Shown here: positions 44,510-53,960 of the stretch, one piece after another | Layout: every line of letters begins with the position of its first letter | How positions within the stretch are numbered: the first letter of the stretch is position 1 | DNA from: an uncultured Clostridia bacterium | Lineage (GTDB): Bacteria; Bacillota; Clostridia; Lachnospirales; Cellulosilyticaceae | Reading direction: 5' to 3' | Assembly (NCBI GenBank): GCA_937921505.1 | Contig: CAKZUB010000019.1 | Coordinates: 46,049 to 110,048 of the forward strand | Length of the DNA: 64,000 nucleotides | Notes under the pieces: model-generated | Told to the model about the DNA's origin: nothing | What the model saw: only the letters and a program-made list of their open reading frames with translations | Databases searched by the model: none | Program-made: the position numbers and the translations under genes

Positions 44510-46735
44510 ATGACAACATACAATGAAGAACTTAAATGTGAGAAAGAGTACCTAGAATCCGTAATAGATTTCTTGGAAGAAGAAATAAAAACAAGTGAGA
44601 CACATGTAAGTGCACAAAAAAAGGACCTAGTAGCACTAAGAAAAGAAATGTTTGCAGAGGGCACGCCAGCAGCCGATGATTATGAAAGACATATAGAGCT
44701 TGCACAATACCAATCTATGGAGCATATTGAGGCTTCTAAATATACCCATAAACAAGAGAAACTACAGAAATATAAAAAGATCATAGAAAAGCCTTATTTT
44801 GGACGTTTTGATTTCAAAGAACAAGGTGAGAATGAAGAAGCCATTTATATAGGGTATCACAATGTCATGAAAGATGATACCTATGAAGTTTTAGTATATG
44901 ACTGGCGTGCATCTATTTCCAGTGTCTTCTATAGAAGTGAGCTTGGAAAGACGAGCTATATGGCCCCTAGTGGAGAAATAGAAGGGGAGATATTTCTTAA
45001 GAGACAGTATGAAATCAATAAACGTGAGCTGAAGTATTTCTTTGACTCTAGTGTAACCATTACAGACGAAATTCTACAGCAGGCACTAGGACAAAATGCC
45101 TCAAATCACATGAAAGACATTGTAGAGACTATCCAAAAGGAGCAAGATCAAATTATCAGAGATAAAGAGAGTGATCTTCTTATTGTCCAAGGGGTAGCGG
45201 GAAGTGGAAAAACTTCTATAGCTATGCATCGTGTAGCTTTTTTACTTTATGATCGTATGACAGAAGGCCTTAGTCATAACAATGTTATGATTATCTCTCC
45301 TAATGATTTATTTGCAGAATATATTTCAAATGTCCTTCCAGCGCTCGGTGAGCAAAATGTTTTGCATACCACCGTAGAAAACATATTTGAAAACTACTTT
45401 GGTTATACAGCGCATATACGTCATCGTAATAGTCAGTTAGAATATGTTATTACCAGTAAAAATCGTGAAGCTATTAGAAAGACTATTGCTTTTAAAGGAT
45501 CTACTGTTTTTATTAAGCTGCTTGATCATTTAATACTTCATTTTGAAAATCATCTCATACAGTTTCAAGATATTATTTATAATCAAGAGATAATAGAAAC
45601 AAAAGAAAATCTTAAGAAGGAGTTTCTAAATAATAGTATTGGGATGTCTATAGGAAAACGACTAGATCGTATGGAACGCATTATACTTAAAAAATTAAAT
45701 GTTCTAGAGAGAGCTAAACAAAAAGAAATACAAAAAGAACTTGAAAAGCAAGGGGGTTATGAGTACGAAGAGGAGCAAGAAGCCAGAAATCGTGTAAGGG
45801 AGTATAGACAAGTAGTTGTAGATACACTTAGAAGTTTTGTCAAAGTGGATGTCATTAAGCTTTATAAAAGTATTTTCTCAGATAAAGCACTCTTTAAGCA
45901 GTTAGCCAAAGATTTAGATCTTCCAAGAGAAATAGAGAGCATTATTTTTCATACGTATAAAGCTTTAAGAGGAGAACTTATACCTTATGAAGATGGTCTA
46001 GCACTTCTTTATTTAAAACTTCAAATAGAAGGAGATTATTTATACCCTGAAATTAAGCAGGTGCTTATTGATGAGGCACAGGACTATTATCCTATACATT
46101 ATAAGGTATTTACTAAAATCTTTAAAGGTGCTCAGTATACTGTACTGGGGGATGTTGGACAAAGTGTAGAAAAAGAGGCGACAGAAACTCTTTATGATGA
46201 AATCATTCAGATTATAGAGCCTAAGAATCCACGTTTATTAAAGCTTACGAAAAGCTATCGCTCTTCCTATGAGATTAGTGTATTTAGCCAAAGGCTAAGA
46301 GAGGGAAAAGACACTCAAACTGCGTTTGAAAGACATGATGAGGTGCCGCAGCTCGAACACAATTCTTCAGTACAAGAGCTTAATGAATGGGTAGTAGGAC
46401 AAGTGAATATCTATAAAGAGGAAGGGTTTGGCACTACAGCTATTCTCTGTAAATCTGAAAAAGAAGTCAGAAAAGTATATGGAGAGCTCTCTAAGATGAT
46501 AAATCTTCACAGGGTTAACCAACAAGATATTATAGTCCAAAAGGGAGTGTGTATTATGCCTGTTTATATGGCAAAAGGTTTAGAGTACGATACGGTCATT
46601 GTTTATGATGTAAGTGCAAAGAACTATTACGATACAGCAGATAAACAGCTTCTCTACATTGCCTGTACAAGAGCACTTCATAGGCTAGCGCTTGGGTACC
46701 TAGGAGAAATAAGCCCTTATCTTGCAAACAAATAA
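44510..46735 (+). CDS. helD: HelD-like superfamily 1 helicase/RNA polymerase recycling factor
   Basis: A 741-residue UvrD/Rep-like ATPase. An N-terminal coiled-coil arm (about 1-75, rich in Glu/Lys) is followed by Walker A GVAGSGKTSIAMHR near 229, LIDEAQDYYP near 519, GDVGQSVEK, and MAKGLEYDTVIVYD plus YIACTRALHRL near the C-terminus. The long N-terminal arm and early insertion are features of HelD, which frees stalled RNA polymerase from nucleic acid. It is transcribed alone and followed by a long hairpin. Confidence 0.88.
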   Translation: MTTYNEELKCEKEYLESVIDFLEEEIKTSETHVSAQKKDLVALRKEMFAEGTPAADDYERHIELAQYQSMEHIEASKYTHKQEKLQKYKKIIEKPYFGRFDFKEQGENEEAIYIGYHNVMKDDTYEVLVYDWRASISSVFYRSELGKTSYMAPSGEIEGEIFLKRQYEINKRELKYFFDSSVTITDEILQQALGQNASNHMKDIVETIQKEQDQIIRDKESDLLIVQGVAGSGKTSIAMHRVAFLLYDRMTEGLSHNNVMIISPNDLFAEYISNVLPALGEQNVLHTTVENIFENYFGYTAHIRHRNSQLEYVITSKNREAIRKTIAFKGSTVFIKLLDHLILHFENHLIQFQDIIYNQEIIETKENLKKEFLNNSIGMSIGKRLDRMERIILKKLNVLERAKQKEIQKELEKQGGYEYEEEQEARNRVREYRQVVVDTLRSFVKVDVIKLYKSIFSDKALFKQLAKDLDLPREIESIIFHTYKALRGELIPYEDGLALLYLKLQIEGDYLYPEIKQVLIDEAQDYYPIHYKVFTKIFKGAQYTVLGDVGQSVEKEATETLYDEIIQIIEPKNPRLLKLTKSYRSSYEISVFSQRLREGKDTQTAFERHDEVPQLEHNSSVQELNEWVVGQVNIYKEEGFGTTAILCKSEKEVRKVYGELSKMINLHRVNQQDIIVQKGVCIMPVYMAKGLEYDTVIVYDVSAKNYYDTADKQLLYIACTRALHRLALGYLGEISPYLANK

Positions 46736-46739
46736 AGAG

Positions 46740-46793
46740 TATGTAACGAGTAGTGAAAAGATGAAAAACAATCTTTTCACTACTCGTTACATA
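46740..46793. repeat. Long perfect hairpin after helD
   Basis: 23-bp perfect inverted repeat (46740-46762 with 46771-46793) with an 8-base loop. It has no T-run, so it is not a standard intrinsic terminator, though such a stem can stop polymerase or protect the mRNA end. Confidence 0.8.
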
Positions 46794-47036
46794 GAATATA
46801 AGACATTATACTTAAAGGGTATACTAGAGCGTCAAAGGGAATAAAGGCTATGTTGTATTTTTAGACATATATATTTTTTGTTGTTTTACCTACAATGTAC
46901 ACAAAAAATGATGCAGATATACCCACAAGAATTCAAATTATTTACTACGTATATCAGAAGTCTATTAAAAATCTCACATTTTTTGAAGGTTATACTTGAC
47001 CTAACTGTCCATAAGTGATAAAGTTATTATAGAAAC
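46794..47036. other. Intergenic region with promoter of the second lacI-type gene
   Basis: Non-coding. TTGACC at about 46996-47001 with TAAAGT 17 bases further is a plausible promoter for the regulator at 47071. Nothing else recognisable was seen between the helD hairpin and this promoter. Confidence 0.4.
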
Positions 47037-47050
47037 TGGAATCGATTCAA
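47037..47050 (+). promoter_or_regulatory. Putative LacI-type operator of the second sugar locus
   Basis: TGGAATCGATTCAA, an almost perfect palindrome centred on CG, 20 bases before the regulator start. It is distinct from the operator at 20611, so the two LacI-type proteins probably have separate regulons. I did not find a second copy before the binding-protein gene at 48262. Confidence 0.65.
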
Positions 47051-47070
47051 CTAGAGTGAGGGATGCCTAA

Positions 47071-48111
47071 ATGAAAAGCTCAGTTACCTTAAAAGATGTT
47101 GCAAAAAAAGCTGGTGTTGGTGTAGGTACTGCTTCAAGGGTCCTTAATAACGAAGCTAATGTCAGTCAAGATAAGATTGAACGTGTGCTTAAAGTCGTTA
47201 ATGAGTTAGATTACAAACCCAATACACTGGCACGTAACTTGAGAAAACAATCCACTAGGACAATAGGTGTTATTATCCAAAATGTTTCCAATCCCTTTTA
47301 TTCAAGTATTTTAAGAGGGCTGCAAGTAGAAATGGTAGGCAAGGATTATAGTTTCATTCTCTCAGACCTTCATTCGCAAGAAGACTCAATACAAGAATCT
47401 ATTGATACGCTGGTTGATAAAAGAGTGGATGCTTTGGTTTTCTTGGGCAGTTGTATTGATGAAAAAAAGCTTAAACAAATTAGCAAGAACAAAGTACCAG
47501 CAGTGGCTATATCTACAGCAATATTGACTGAGAATTTTGATATATATAAAGATTTTTGTAGTATAACAATAGATAATAAAAAAGCTTCTTACGAGGCAGT
47601 TAACTACTTATTGAAATTGGGGCACACCAAAATTGGGTTTATTTCAGGTGTAGAAGATGATCAAAATACAACTATTCCAAGAACGATAGGATTTAAAAAA
47701 GCATTGATTGATGCAAAGGTTAGTATTAATGAAAACTGGATCATGAATGCAGGATGTTCTTATAAATCCGGTTATGAAGCTATGAAGCAGTTTCTTGATT
47801 CTAATATAGAAGCATTACCTACAGCGATTTTTTGCATATGTGATTTAACGGCTATGGGGGCAACAAAAGCACTTGTTGAAAAAGGTTTAAGTGTACCTAA
47901 AGATATTTCAATCATGGGATTTGATGGGATTGAAAATGCTTTCTATCACAACCCAAGCATCACAACTGTAGAACAACCGCGTTATGAAATGGGTCAAATA
48001 GGAATGCAGCTGCTTTTTAACATGTTAAATAAAACACCAATAGTTAATCATCATATGATTTTAGATTATAAAGTCATAATAGGGAATTCAACTGCAAAAA
48101 GGCAGCGCTAA
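47071..48111 (+). CDS. LacI-family transcriptional regulator
   Basis: A 346-residue regulator: DNA-binding head TLKDVAKKAGVGVGTASRVL with hinge, then a sugar-binding core (TIGVIIQNVSNPFYSSILRG, GHTKIGFISGVEDD, IMGFDGIENAFYHNPSITTV). GTGAGGGATG is the ribosome binding site. It lies in front of an ABC sugar importer whose effector is unknown. Confidence 0.9.
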   Translation: MKSSVTLKDVAKKAGVGVGTASRVLNNEANVSQDKIERVLKVVNELDYKPNTLARNLRKQSTRTIGVIIQNVSNPFYSSILRGLQVEMVGKDYSFILSDLHSQEDSIQESIDTLVDKRVDALVFLGSCIDEKKLKQISKNKVPAVAISTAILTENFDIYKDFCSITIDNKKASYEAVNYLLKLGHTKIGFISGVEDDQNTTIPRTIGFKKALIDAKVSINENWIMNAGCSYKSGYEAMKQFLDSNIEALPTAIFCICDLTAMGATKALVEKGLSVPKDISIMGFDGIENAFYHNPSITTVEQPRYEMGQIGMQLLFNMLNKTPIVNHHMILDYKVIIGNSTAKRQR

Positions 48112-48142
48112 CTTCTGGCGTATAAAACACAAAAACGTATGA

Positions 48143-48176
48143 TTAACTTTGCGAAGTATATTACCTCGTAAAGTTT
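48143..48176. repeat. Imperfect inverted repeat before the binding-protein gene
   Basis: ATTAACTTTGCGA and TCGTAAAGTTTAAT form an imperfect hairpin about 90 bases before the start codon at 48262. It could be a weak terminator of the regulator gene or a regulatory site. Confidence 0.35.
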
Positions 48177-48261
48177 AATTCATAAAAGGTACAGTATTTA
48201 ATGACATGTTTCATTAAAGCAGTCCTAAATACACTAATTTTATTTATGAAAGGGGTTTATT

Positions 48262-49584
48262 ATGAAGAAAATTTTTGCAATGCTTATGGTACTCACTTTA
48301 ACAACAACTCTATTTGGAGGATGTGCTAAAAAAGAAGAGGGGAGTAAACCAGAAACAACAGTTGAAAAGACAACAGATAATAAAGCAGCAACAGATGATA
48401 AAGCAGCAACAGGTGATCAAAATGTCGTAATTTATCAGAATAAAGTTGAAATCGGTGAGCAATTAATGGCATTTGCAGCTTTATACGAACAAGAAACAGG
48501 TGTTAAAGTTACAGTAAAAACATCTGGTGGAGATTCACCATACGCAGAGAACTTAAAAGGTGAATTTCAATCTGATCGTCAACCAGACATTTTCGTAATT
48601 GAGGGTATGGGTGGTTACAACACTTGGAAAGAAAATCTTACAACCTTTGAAAATGAACCATGGATGGACCATACAACACTAGAGTTTGTGGTAGACGGGC
48701 AAACTTATGGATTTCCAGTAGCAGTTGAAGCATGGGGGATGGCATACAACAAAGACTTATTAGACAAAGCAGGGGTAGACCCAAGCACATTAACATCACA
48801 AGAAGCCTACAAAGCAGCTTTTGAAAAAATTGATAGCATGAAGAGTGAACTCGGAATCAAATCGGTAGTAGCTATGGCAGCAGGCGCAGACATGAGATGG
48901 GTAACAGGCTTACATAACTTTAACGGATACTTATCAGCAGGACTTAAGTATGGTGATACAACAGTACTCGATAAATTAAATAATGGCGAAGCAGATATGG
49001 AAAGATTAACAGAGTATGCAGACTGGGTAGAATTACTATTTAACTACGCAGATAAGTCAGTATTATTAACAGGAAACTACGATGCACAAGTTGGACAATT
49101 TGCAACAGGTCAATCAGCATTTGTACATCAAGGAAACTGGATTGATCCATGGCTTGCAGAAAACGCAGTGGATTTCCCAATGGGCTTTGCACCACACGCA
49201 TCTGTATACGGAGAGCATAACGCTATCTTTATAGGCGCACCATCTTACTATGTATTAAATAAAGAAAGTAAAAACCTAGAAGCAGCAAAAGCCTTCTTAA
49301 ACTATATGGCAACAAATGAAGCAGGACATAACTACATGGTTAATGAAGCAAAAATGGTACCAGCATTTACAAATGTAACTTTAGTACCAAATGCACCACT
49401 ATCAGCAGATGTAGCAAAATGGGTAGCAAAAGAAAACGGAGCCTACACATGGTTACAAAATGACATGCCAGACGGATTTGGAATGGGAACTATCGCGCCT
49501 ATATATGAAAGTTTTGCAAAAGGCGACCTTGACAAAGCAGCTTTCATTCAACAATTAGCAAATAAGATAGCAGAAATCAAATAA
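48262..49584 (+). CDS. Sugar-binding lipoprotein of a CUT1 ABC importer
   Basis: A 440-residue family 1 solute-binding protein. It has a lipoprotein signal (lipobox FGGC, Cys near 21), a low-complexity linker with repeated KAAT units (near 42-55), then the binding fold with MAFAALYEQETGVKVTV, SDRQPDIFVIEG, GFPVAVEAWGMAYNKDLLD and FVHQGNWIDPWLA. The translation signal AAAGGGG is strong. A terminator separates it from the permeases. Tryptophan- and aromatic-rich pocket segments fit an oligosaccharide ligand. Confidence 0.9.
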   Translation: MKKIFAMLMVLTLTTTLFGGCAKKEEGSKPETTVEKTTDNKAATDDKAATGDQNVVIYQNKVEIGEQLMAFAALYEQETGVKVTVKTSGGDSPYAENLKGEFQSDRQPDIFVIEGMGGYNTWKENLTTFENEPWMDHTTLEFVVDGQTYGFPVAVEAWGMAYNKDLLDKAGVDPSTLTSQEAYKAAFEKIDSMKSELGIKSVVAMAAGADMRWVTGLHNFNGYLSAGLKYGDTTVLDKLNNGEADMERLTEYADWVELLFNYADKSVLLTGNYDAQVGQFATGQSAFVHQGNWIDPWLAENAVDFPMGFAPHASVYGEHNAIFIGAPSYYVLNKESKNLEAAKAFLNYMATNEAGHNYMVNEAKMVPAFTNVTLVPNAPLSADVAKWVAKENGAYTWLQNDMPDGFGMGTIAPIYESFAKGDLDKAAFIQQLANKIAEIK

Positions 49585-49629
49585 GAATTAAAGAAAAAAT
49601 AGTAGAAAATCAGTTCAATAAAACATTGG

Positions 49630-49659
49630 AAGGGTGTGATGTTCACTCACACCCTTTTT
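49630..49659 (+). terminator. Terminator after the binding-protein gene
   Basis: Ten-base-pair stem (49630-49639 with 49647-49656), loop of seven, and TTTTT. Likely a leaky stop that raises binding-protein output relative to the permeases. Confidence 0.82.
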
Positions 49660-49693
49660 ATGAATTAAAAGGAATCTTTTCCTTTTAATTCAT
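49660..49693. repeat. Second perfect hairpin before the permease genes
   Basis: Fifteen-base-pair perfect stem (49660-49674 with 49679-49693), loop TCTT, immediately following the first terminator. The A/T-rich stem could stabilise the upstream mRNA or add to termination. Confidence 0.65.
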
Positions 49694-49771
49694 AAAAATA
49701 AAAACCAAGAACGAATAAACAAGCAACAGTAAGAAAGAAAAAACAAATGACCAAGGGATAAGGAGAAGCGT

Positions 49772-50677
49772 ATGAATAAAAAAGTAAAAGACAAAATGGT
49801 ATTTTGGCTATTTCTAGTACCAGCATTAGCAAGTTTTATAATTGTTGTCGTAATACCATTTTTTATGGGTGTCTATTACTCAATGACAGACTGGACAGCA
49901 GTAGCAGGCAGTGAGCCTAAGTGGGTAGGTTTTGCAAATTATAAGAGTATGTTTAGAGATGTAGCATTTCAGTATTCTTTTCTAAGAACATTTTTATTTA
50001 CGCTGTTGAGCGTTATAGCCATCAACGGTATGGCCTTGACCCTTGCATTTTTAGTTACACGAGAAATCAAATTCAAAAATTTCTTTAGAGTAGGTTTTTT
50101 CATACCCAACCTAATAGGTGGGCTTGTCCTAGGTTATATTTGGCAATTCATCTTTAAAAGTGTTGTGCCATCCATAGGAACTTTACTAGGTATAGAAGCG
50201 CTGGAAAATTTATTAATACTAGCAGAGCCCAACTTAACTTTGTTTGGACTCATATTCGCCTTCACATGGCAGTATGCAGGATATATCATGATGATTTATG
50301 TAGCAGCTTTATTAAATGTACCACAAGAACTCATAGAAGCAAGTGAAATAGATGGAGCTAACTTTGTGCAGAGGTTAAGAAACATAACTATGCCTATGAT
50401 TGCCCAAGCCTTTACCATTACCTCTTTCTTAACACTAGTTACATCATTTAAACAATACGATATCATCGTAGCCTTAAGCAATGGTGGACCAGCCTCTAAT
50501 TTCAGAGGGACTATCGTTAACTCGTCGGAGATGTTGGCAGTTCACATATATAGTGTGGCCTTTAAATACAATAACATGGCAGAAGGCCAAGCAAGAGCCA
50601 TCATATTTTTCTTAGTATTGTCTGTGGTATCCATAGGGCAAGTATACTATAACAAAAAGAAAGAGGTGGAGATGTAA
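49772..50677 (+). CDS. Sugar ABC permease (UgpA/MalF-like)
   Basis: A 301-residue membrane subunit with six hydrophobic segments and the EAA loop EASEIDGANFVQRLRNITMP near 189-208. AAGGAGAAG precedes the ATG. The stop TAA shares one base with the ATG of the next permease. Confidence 0.92.
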   Translation: MNKKVKDKMVFWLFLVPALASFIIVVVIPFFMGVYYSMTDWTAVAGSEPKWVGFANYKSMFRDVAFQYSFLRTFLFTLLSVIAINGMALTLAFLVTREIKFKNFFRVGFFIPNLIGGLVLGYIWQFIFKSVVPSIGTLLGIEALENLLILAEPNLTLFGLIFAFTWQYAGYIMMIYVAALLNVPQELIEASEIDGANFVQRLRNITMPMIAQAFTITSFLTLVTSFKQYDIIVALSNGGPASNFRGTIVNSSEMLAVHIYSVAFKYNNMAEGQARAIIFFLVLSVVSIGQVYYNKKKEVEM

Positions 50678-51537
50678 TGAATGCCAAAGCAAAAGCAGTT
50701 AACACAACCTTAACTCTAGTAACATTAGTATTATTTATAATGACTATATTTCCATTTTTCATAGTTATCATTAACTCTGCTAAATCTTCATTAGAAATCA
50801 TAACAGATCCAATAGGCTTGCCAAGGCAGTGGTCACAGTTACTTGTAAATATTAAGGACATATGGAATAGACCAAGTATAAGATACCCATCAAGTGTATT
50901 TACGTCAGTAGTGATTACTCTAGGTTCTTTAGCTACTATCACTATATTTTCATCTATGGCAGCATGGGTGCTTGTGCGAACCAAAACTAAAACATCAACA
51001 GCTATCTTTTTAGTATTTTTAAGTGGACTAATCATACCATTCCAAGTGGTTATGTTTCCACTAGTAGCTTTTTTTAGAATAATTAATGAAGCGACAGGCA
51101 TCAGAATGCTTAGGACTTATCACGGAATGATCATAGCCTATATTGGTTTTGGAGTTCCTTTAGCAGTATTTATGTTTCATGGGTTTATAAAATCTATACC
51201 CCTTGAACTTGAAGAAGCAGCTACAATAGATGGGTGTTCAAGACCGGCAGTATTTTTTAGAATCATTATGCCAATTTTAAGACCAATATTTGTAACAGTT
51301 ATCATATTAAACGCTATATGGATATGGAATGACTTTTTATTACCAGCCTTAATACTCGGAATAGGACAAGACATACAAACTGTACCCCTAGCAATCCAAG
51401 CATTTGCCGGGTCATTTGTGAAGAAGTGGGACTTAATTATGACCGCAGTGCTCATGGCAGCAACACCAATCATCATAGGCTTTTTATTTGTACAAAAGCA
51501 CATCATCAAAGGCATGGTTGCAGGATCTATCAAATAA
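50677..51537 (+). CDS. Sugar ABC permease (UgpE/MalG-like)
   Basis: Partner permease of 286 residues; EAA loop EEAATIDGCSRPAVFFRIIMP near 178-198 and six hydrophobic segments. GAGGTGGAG at the end of the preceding gene is its ribosome site. No ATPase gene follows, as with the maltodextrin importer. Confidence 0.92.
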   Translation: MNAKAKAVNTTLTLVTLVLFIMTIFPFFIVIINSAKSSLEIITDPIGLPRQWSQLLVNIKDIWNRPSIRYPSSVFTSVVITLGSLATITIFSSMAAWVLVRTKTKTSTAIFLVFLSGLIIPFQVVMFPLVAFFRIINEATGIRMLRTYHGMIIAYIGFGVPLAVFMFHGFIKSIPLELEEAATIDGCSRPAVFFRIIMPILRPIFVTVIILNAIWIWNDFLLPALILGIGQDIQTVPLAIQAFAGSFVKKWDLIMTAVLMAATPIIIGFLFVQKHIIKGMVAGSIK

Positions 51538-51542
51538 CTACC

Positions 51543-51573
51543 AAAGGGGCTGTATTATACAGCCTCTTTCTTT
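51543..51573 (+). terminator. Terminator after the second ABC operon
   Basis: Twelve-base-pair stem (51543-51554 with 51558-51569, one G-T pair), three-base loop, T-rich tail. Confidence 0.78.
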
Positions 51574-51699
51574 AGTCTAAAAGTGTTTTTATACTTTATT
51601 AAACGCTATATATTTTTTATAATTCTATAAAAAATGCATTAAAAAGTAGTAAAATATGATACAATGAGTAGAATTTAAATAGATATAAGGGAGTTTTAT

Positions 51700-52911
51700 A
51701 TGAGTACATTTTTTCTAATTATTATCTATATGGCTTTTATCAGTTTGGGATTACCAGATTCTCTATTAGGAACAGCTTGGCCTATTATGCAGAGTCAGTT
51801 TAGCGTTCCTCTAGGGGCAGCAGGCTTTATTTCTATGACGATAGCTGGAGCAACCATTATTTCAAGCTTAATGAGTGGCAAGATTATTGGTCGTTTTGGA
51901 ACTGGAAAGATAACATTTATTAGTTGCTTAATGACAGCGGGTGCACTTTTGGGCATTTCCATCATGCCTTCGTTATTTTGGTTTTTTATCTTAGCGATTC
52001 CTCTTGGTTTAGGGGCTGGAGCTGTTGATGCTGGACTTAATAATTATGTTGCACTGCATTATAAAGCACATCATATGAGCTGGTTGCATTGTTTTTGGGG
52101 CGTTGGGGCTACACTTGGACCCATCATTATGTCTTGGTACATTGCAAAAGGAGATTCATGGAGAAGTGGGTATTTTACGATTTCAATGATTCAGTTTGTA
52201 CTTGTAGTGCTGCTTTTTATAACTTTGCCACTATGGGATAAAGTAGGGAACATAAGCCATAAGCAAACCGGTGATTCGGACTTAATTCACAAAACACCAG
52301 AAGAAAATAATTTAGAGAACCAGGATCCAAAGAAAATACATCCTATACATATTAAAGGGGTAAAATTAGCACTTGCTTCTTTTATTTTTTATTGTGGCAT
52401 AGAAGCAACTATGGGACTATGGGGAAGTAGTTTCTTAGTTAATATAAAAGGGATGAATGCAGGGGCGGCAGCACAGTGGGTTTCTATGTATTATGGAGGC
52501 ATCACTCTTGGGAGATTTATAACTGGGTTTATCACAATGAAGGTGAGTAATAAAATACTTATTCGTACGGGACAAAGTATTACTTTAGTAGGAGCACTCT
52601 TGCTATTACTGCCACTTCCAACGATTTTTTCGCTTGTTAGTTTTATAATGATTGGGCTTGGATGTGCACCTATTTTCCCATGTATGATCCATGAAACACC
52701 CGTGAGGTTTGGAAAAGAATATTCACAGACGATTATTGGATACCAAATGGCTTCGGCTTACATAGGCATTACGTTTTTACCACCACTCCTAGGCTGGGTT
52801 TCTGCGTGGACCACAATAGGAATACTTCCAGTTTTTGCTGTATTGTATATTCTTGGAATGCTTATTAGTTCAGAAAGGATTAATAACCTTGTAAAAAGTA
52901 TTAAGCACTAA
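51700..52911 (+). CDS. MFS transporter, FucP/YfkF-like
   Basis: A 403-residue major facilitator with about 12 hydrophobic segments; IYMAFISLGLPDSLLGTAWP near 9-28 and GLGAGAVDAGLNNYVALHY near 97-115 are the marks of a branch of sugar/unknown-substrate MFS proteins in Firmicutes. The central cytoplasmic loop (about 185-220) is polar. GGGAG precedes the start. Substrate unknown. Confidence 0.82.
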   Translation: MSTFFLIIIYMAFISLGLPDSLLGTAWPIMQSQFSVPLGAAGFISMTIAGATIISSLMSGKIIGRFGTGKITFISCLMTAGALLGISIMPSLFWFFILAIPLGLGAGAVDAGLNNYVALHYKAHHMSWLHCFWGVGATLGPIIMSWYIAKGDSWRSGYFTISMIQFVLVVLLFITLPLWDKVGNISHKQTGDSDLIHKTPEENNLENQDPKKIHPIHIKGVKLALASFIFYCGIEATMGLWGSSFLVNIKGMNAGAAAQWVSMYYGGITLGRFITGFITMKVSNKILIRTGQSITLVGALLLLLPLPTIFSLVSFIMIGLGCAPIFPCMIHETPVRFGKEYSQTIIGYQMASAYIGITFLPPLLGWVSAWTTIGILPVFAVLYILGMLISSERINNLVKSIKH

Positions 52912-53145
52912 CAACAAGTTTTCTTAGAGAAGCTTAAATGAAAAAGGACCTTTATATTAAGTAGAGAAAAAGGATTAAAAGTCTTCATATTGTATAATAA
53001 TAGAAGTATTCATTTTTAAGAGCAATCCGTATCACAAGATACAGAATTCTTAGAATTAATATGATATGATGACATCAAGGAATGAAAGTGACAGTCATTA
53101 CCTAGTTTTCTTAAAATTCAAGTTTATATAAAGGAGAATGATAAT

Positions 53146-53484
53146 ATGGAAGAATTAATTAAGAACATTCAAAAGTCAGCAAGTATAGATTTTGATAGCT
53201 TAGTCAGTGCTAAAGATGGACAAATAGAGACAGTTACGCTTGCCCAAAAAAGAGGTGTTGGTGTTACGGCATTAGCATTTGGTAAAGGGGAAGGTGTAGG
53301 GCCTCATGCAGCTAAAGGAGATGCACTCATCTATATACACGAGGGTGTTGCAACAGTGAAAATTGGAGAACAAACTATGGAAGCACATAAAGGTCAAGTT
53401 GTCGTTATGCCAGCTAATATACCTCATCAAGTAACAGCTAAGGAGAATATGGCAATGCTTCTTGTAGTTGTTAAGGGGGATTAA
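53146..53484 (+). CDS. Cupin domain protein 1
   Basis: A 112-residue single cupin. Motif 1 is visible as [20 protein letters not shown] near 46-65, although the usual HxH is reduced to a single early His, and motif 2 as [15 protein letters not shown] near 85-99. AAAGGAGAATG precedes the start. It is followed after 2 bases by a second cupin gene, suggesting a pair acting together. Substrate and metal are unknown. Confidence 0.85.
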   Translation: MEELIKNIQKSASIDFDSLVSAKDGQIETVTLAQKRGVGVTALAFGKGEGVGPHAAKGDALIYIHEGVATVKIGEQTMEAHKGQVVVMPANIPHQVTAKENMAMLLVVVKGD

Positions 53485-53486
53485 CC

Positions 53487-53822
53487 ATGAAATATCTAAA
53501 AAATATTACGCCTTTCGTTCCTATTGCCTTAGATGAAATAATTACGCATACCGGCAACAAAATAGCTAGTAAAGCTTTTATAAATAATGAACATACAGAA
53601 ATAAGGTTTTTTTCTTTGGCCAAAGGAGAAAGCATCGATAAAGAATATTATCAGATGGAAACCTTATTTTTCATCATTGAAGGAAGTATAAAAATCTTAT
53701 ACAAAGAAAATGATGAAGTCATTATAAATAAAGGAGATGTTATTGCATTAGACTCAGACATAGATTATGGTATAGAGGCACTCGTTGATACCAAAATGTA
53801 TACAGTATTAGTGAAAGATTAA
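53487..53822 (+). CDS. Cupin-like protein 2
   Basis: A 111-residue cupin fold protein with IRFFSLAKGESIDKEYYQ, FFIIEGSIKIL near 62-72 and NKGDVIALDSDIDYGIEAL near 82-100. Metal-binding histidines of canonical cupins are absent (no HxH, and Asp/Tyr where His is usual), so it may bind a ligand without metal. AAGGGGG at the end of cupin 1 provides the ribosome site. A terminator follows. Confidence 0.78.
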   Translation: MKYLKNITPFVPIALDEIITHTGNKIASKAFINNEHTEIRFFSLAKGESIDKEYYQMETLFFIIEGSIKILYKENDEVIINKGDVIALDSDIDYGIEALVDTKMYTVLVKD

Positions 53823-53858
53823 TTCAGATATGGGAATACTAGCTTATAATAGGTATAA

Positions 53859-53896
53859 AAAAGAACCTTGAGTTAATCAAGGTTCTTTTGTTTTAG
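53859..53896 (+). terminator. Terminator after the cupin pair
   Basis: Thirteen-base-pair perfect stem (53859-53871 with 53877-53889), five-base loop, and TTTTG-TTTT tail. Confidence 0.88.
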
Positions 53897-53960
53897 ATGT
53901 CATTATGATAGAATCTTTTTAGAGGTAGTTTACAAGCCACAGAGTAGGAGGAAAATAATA

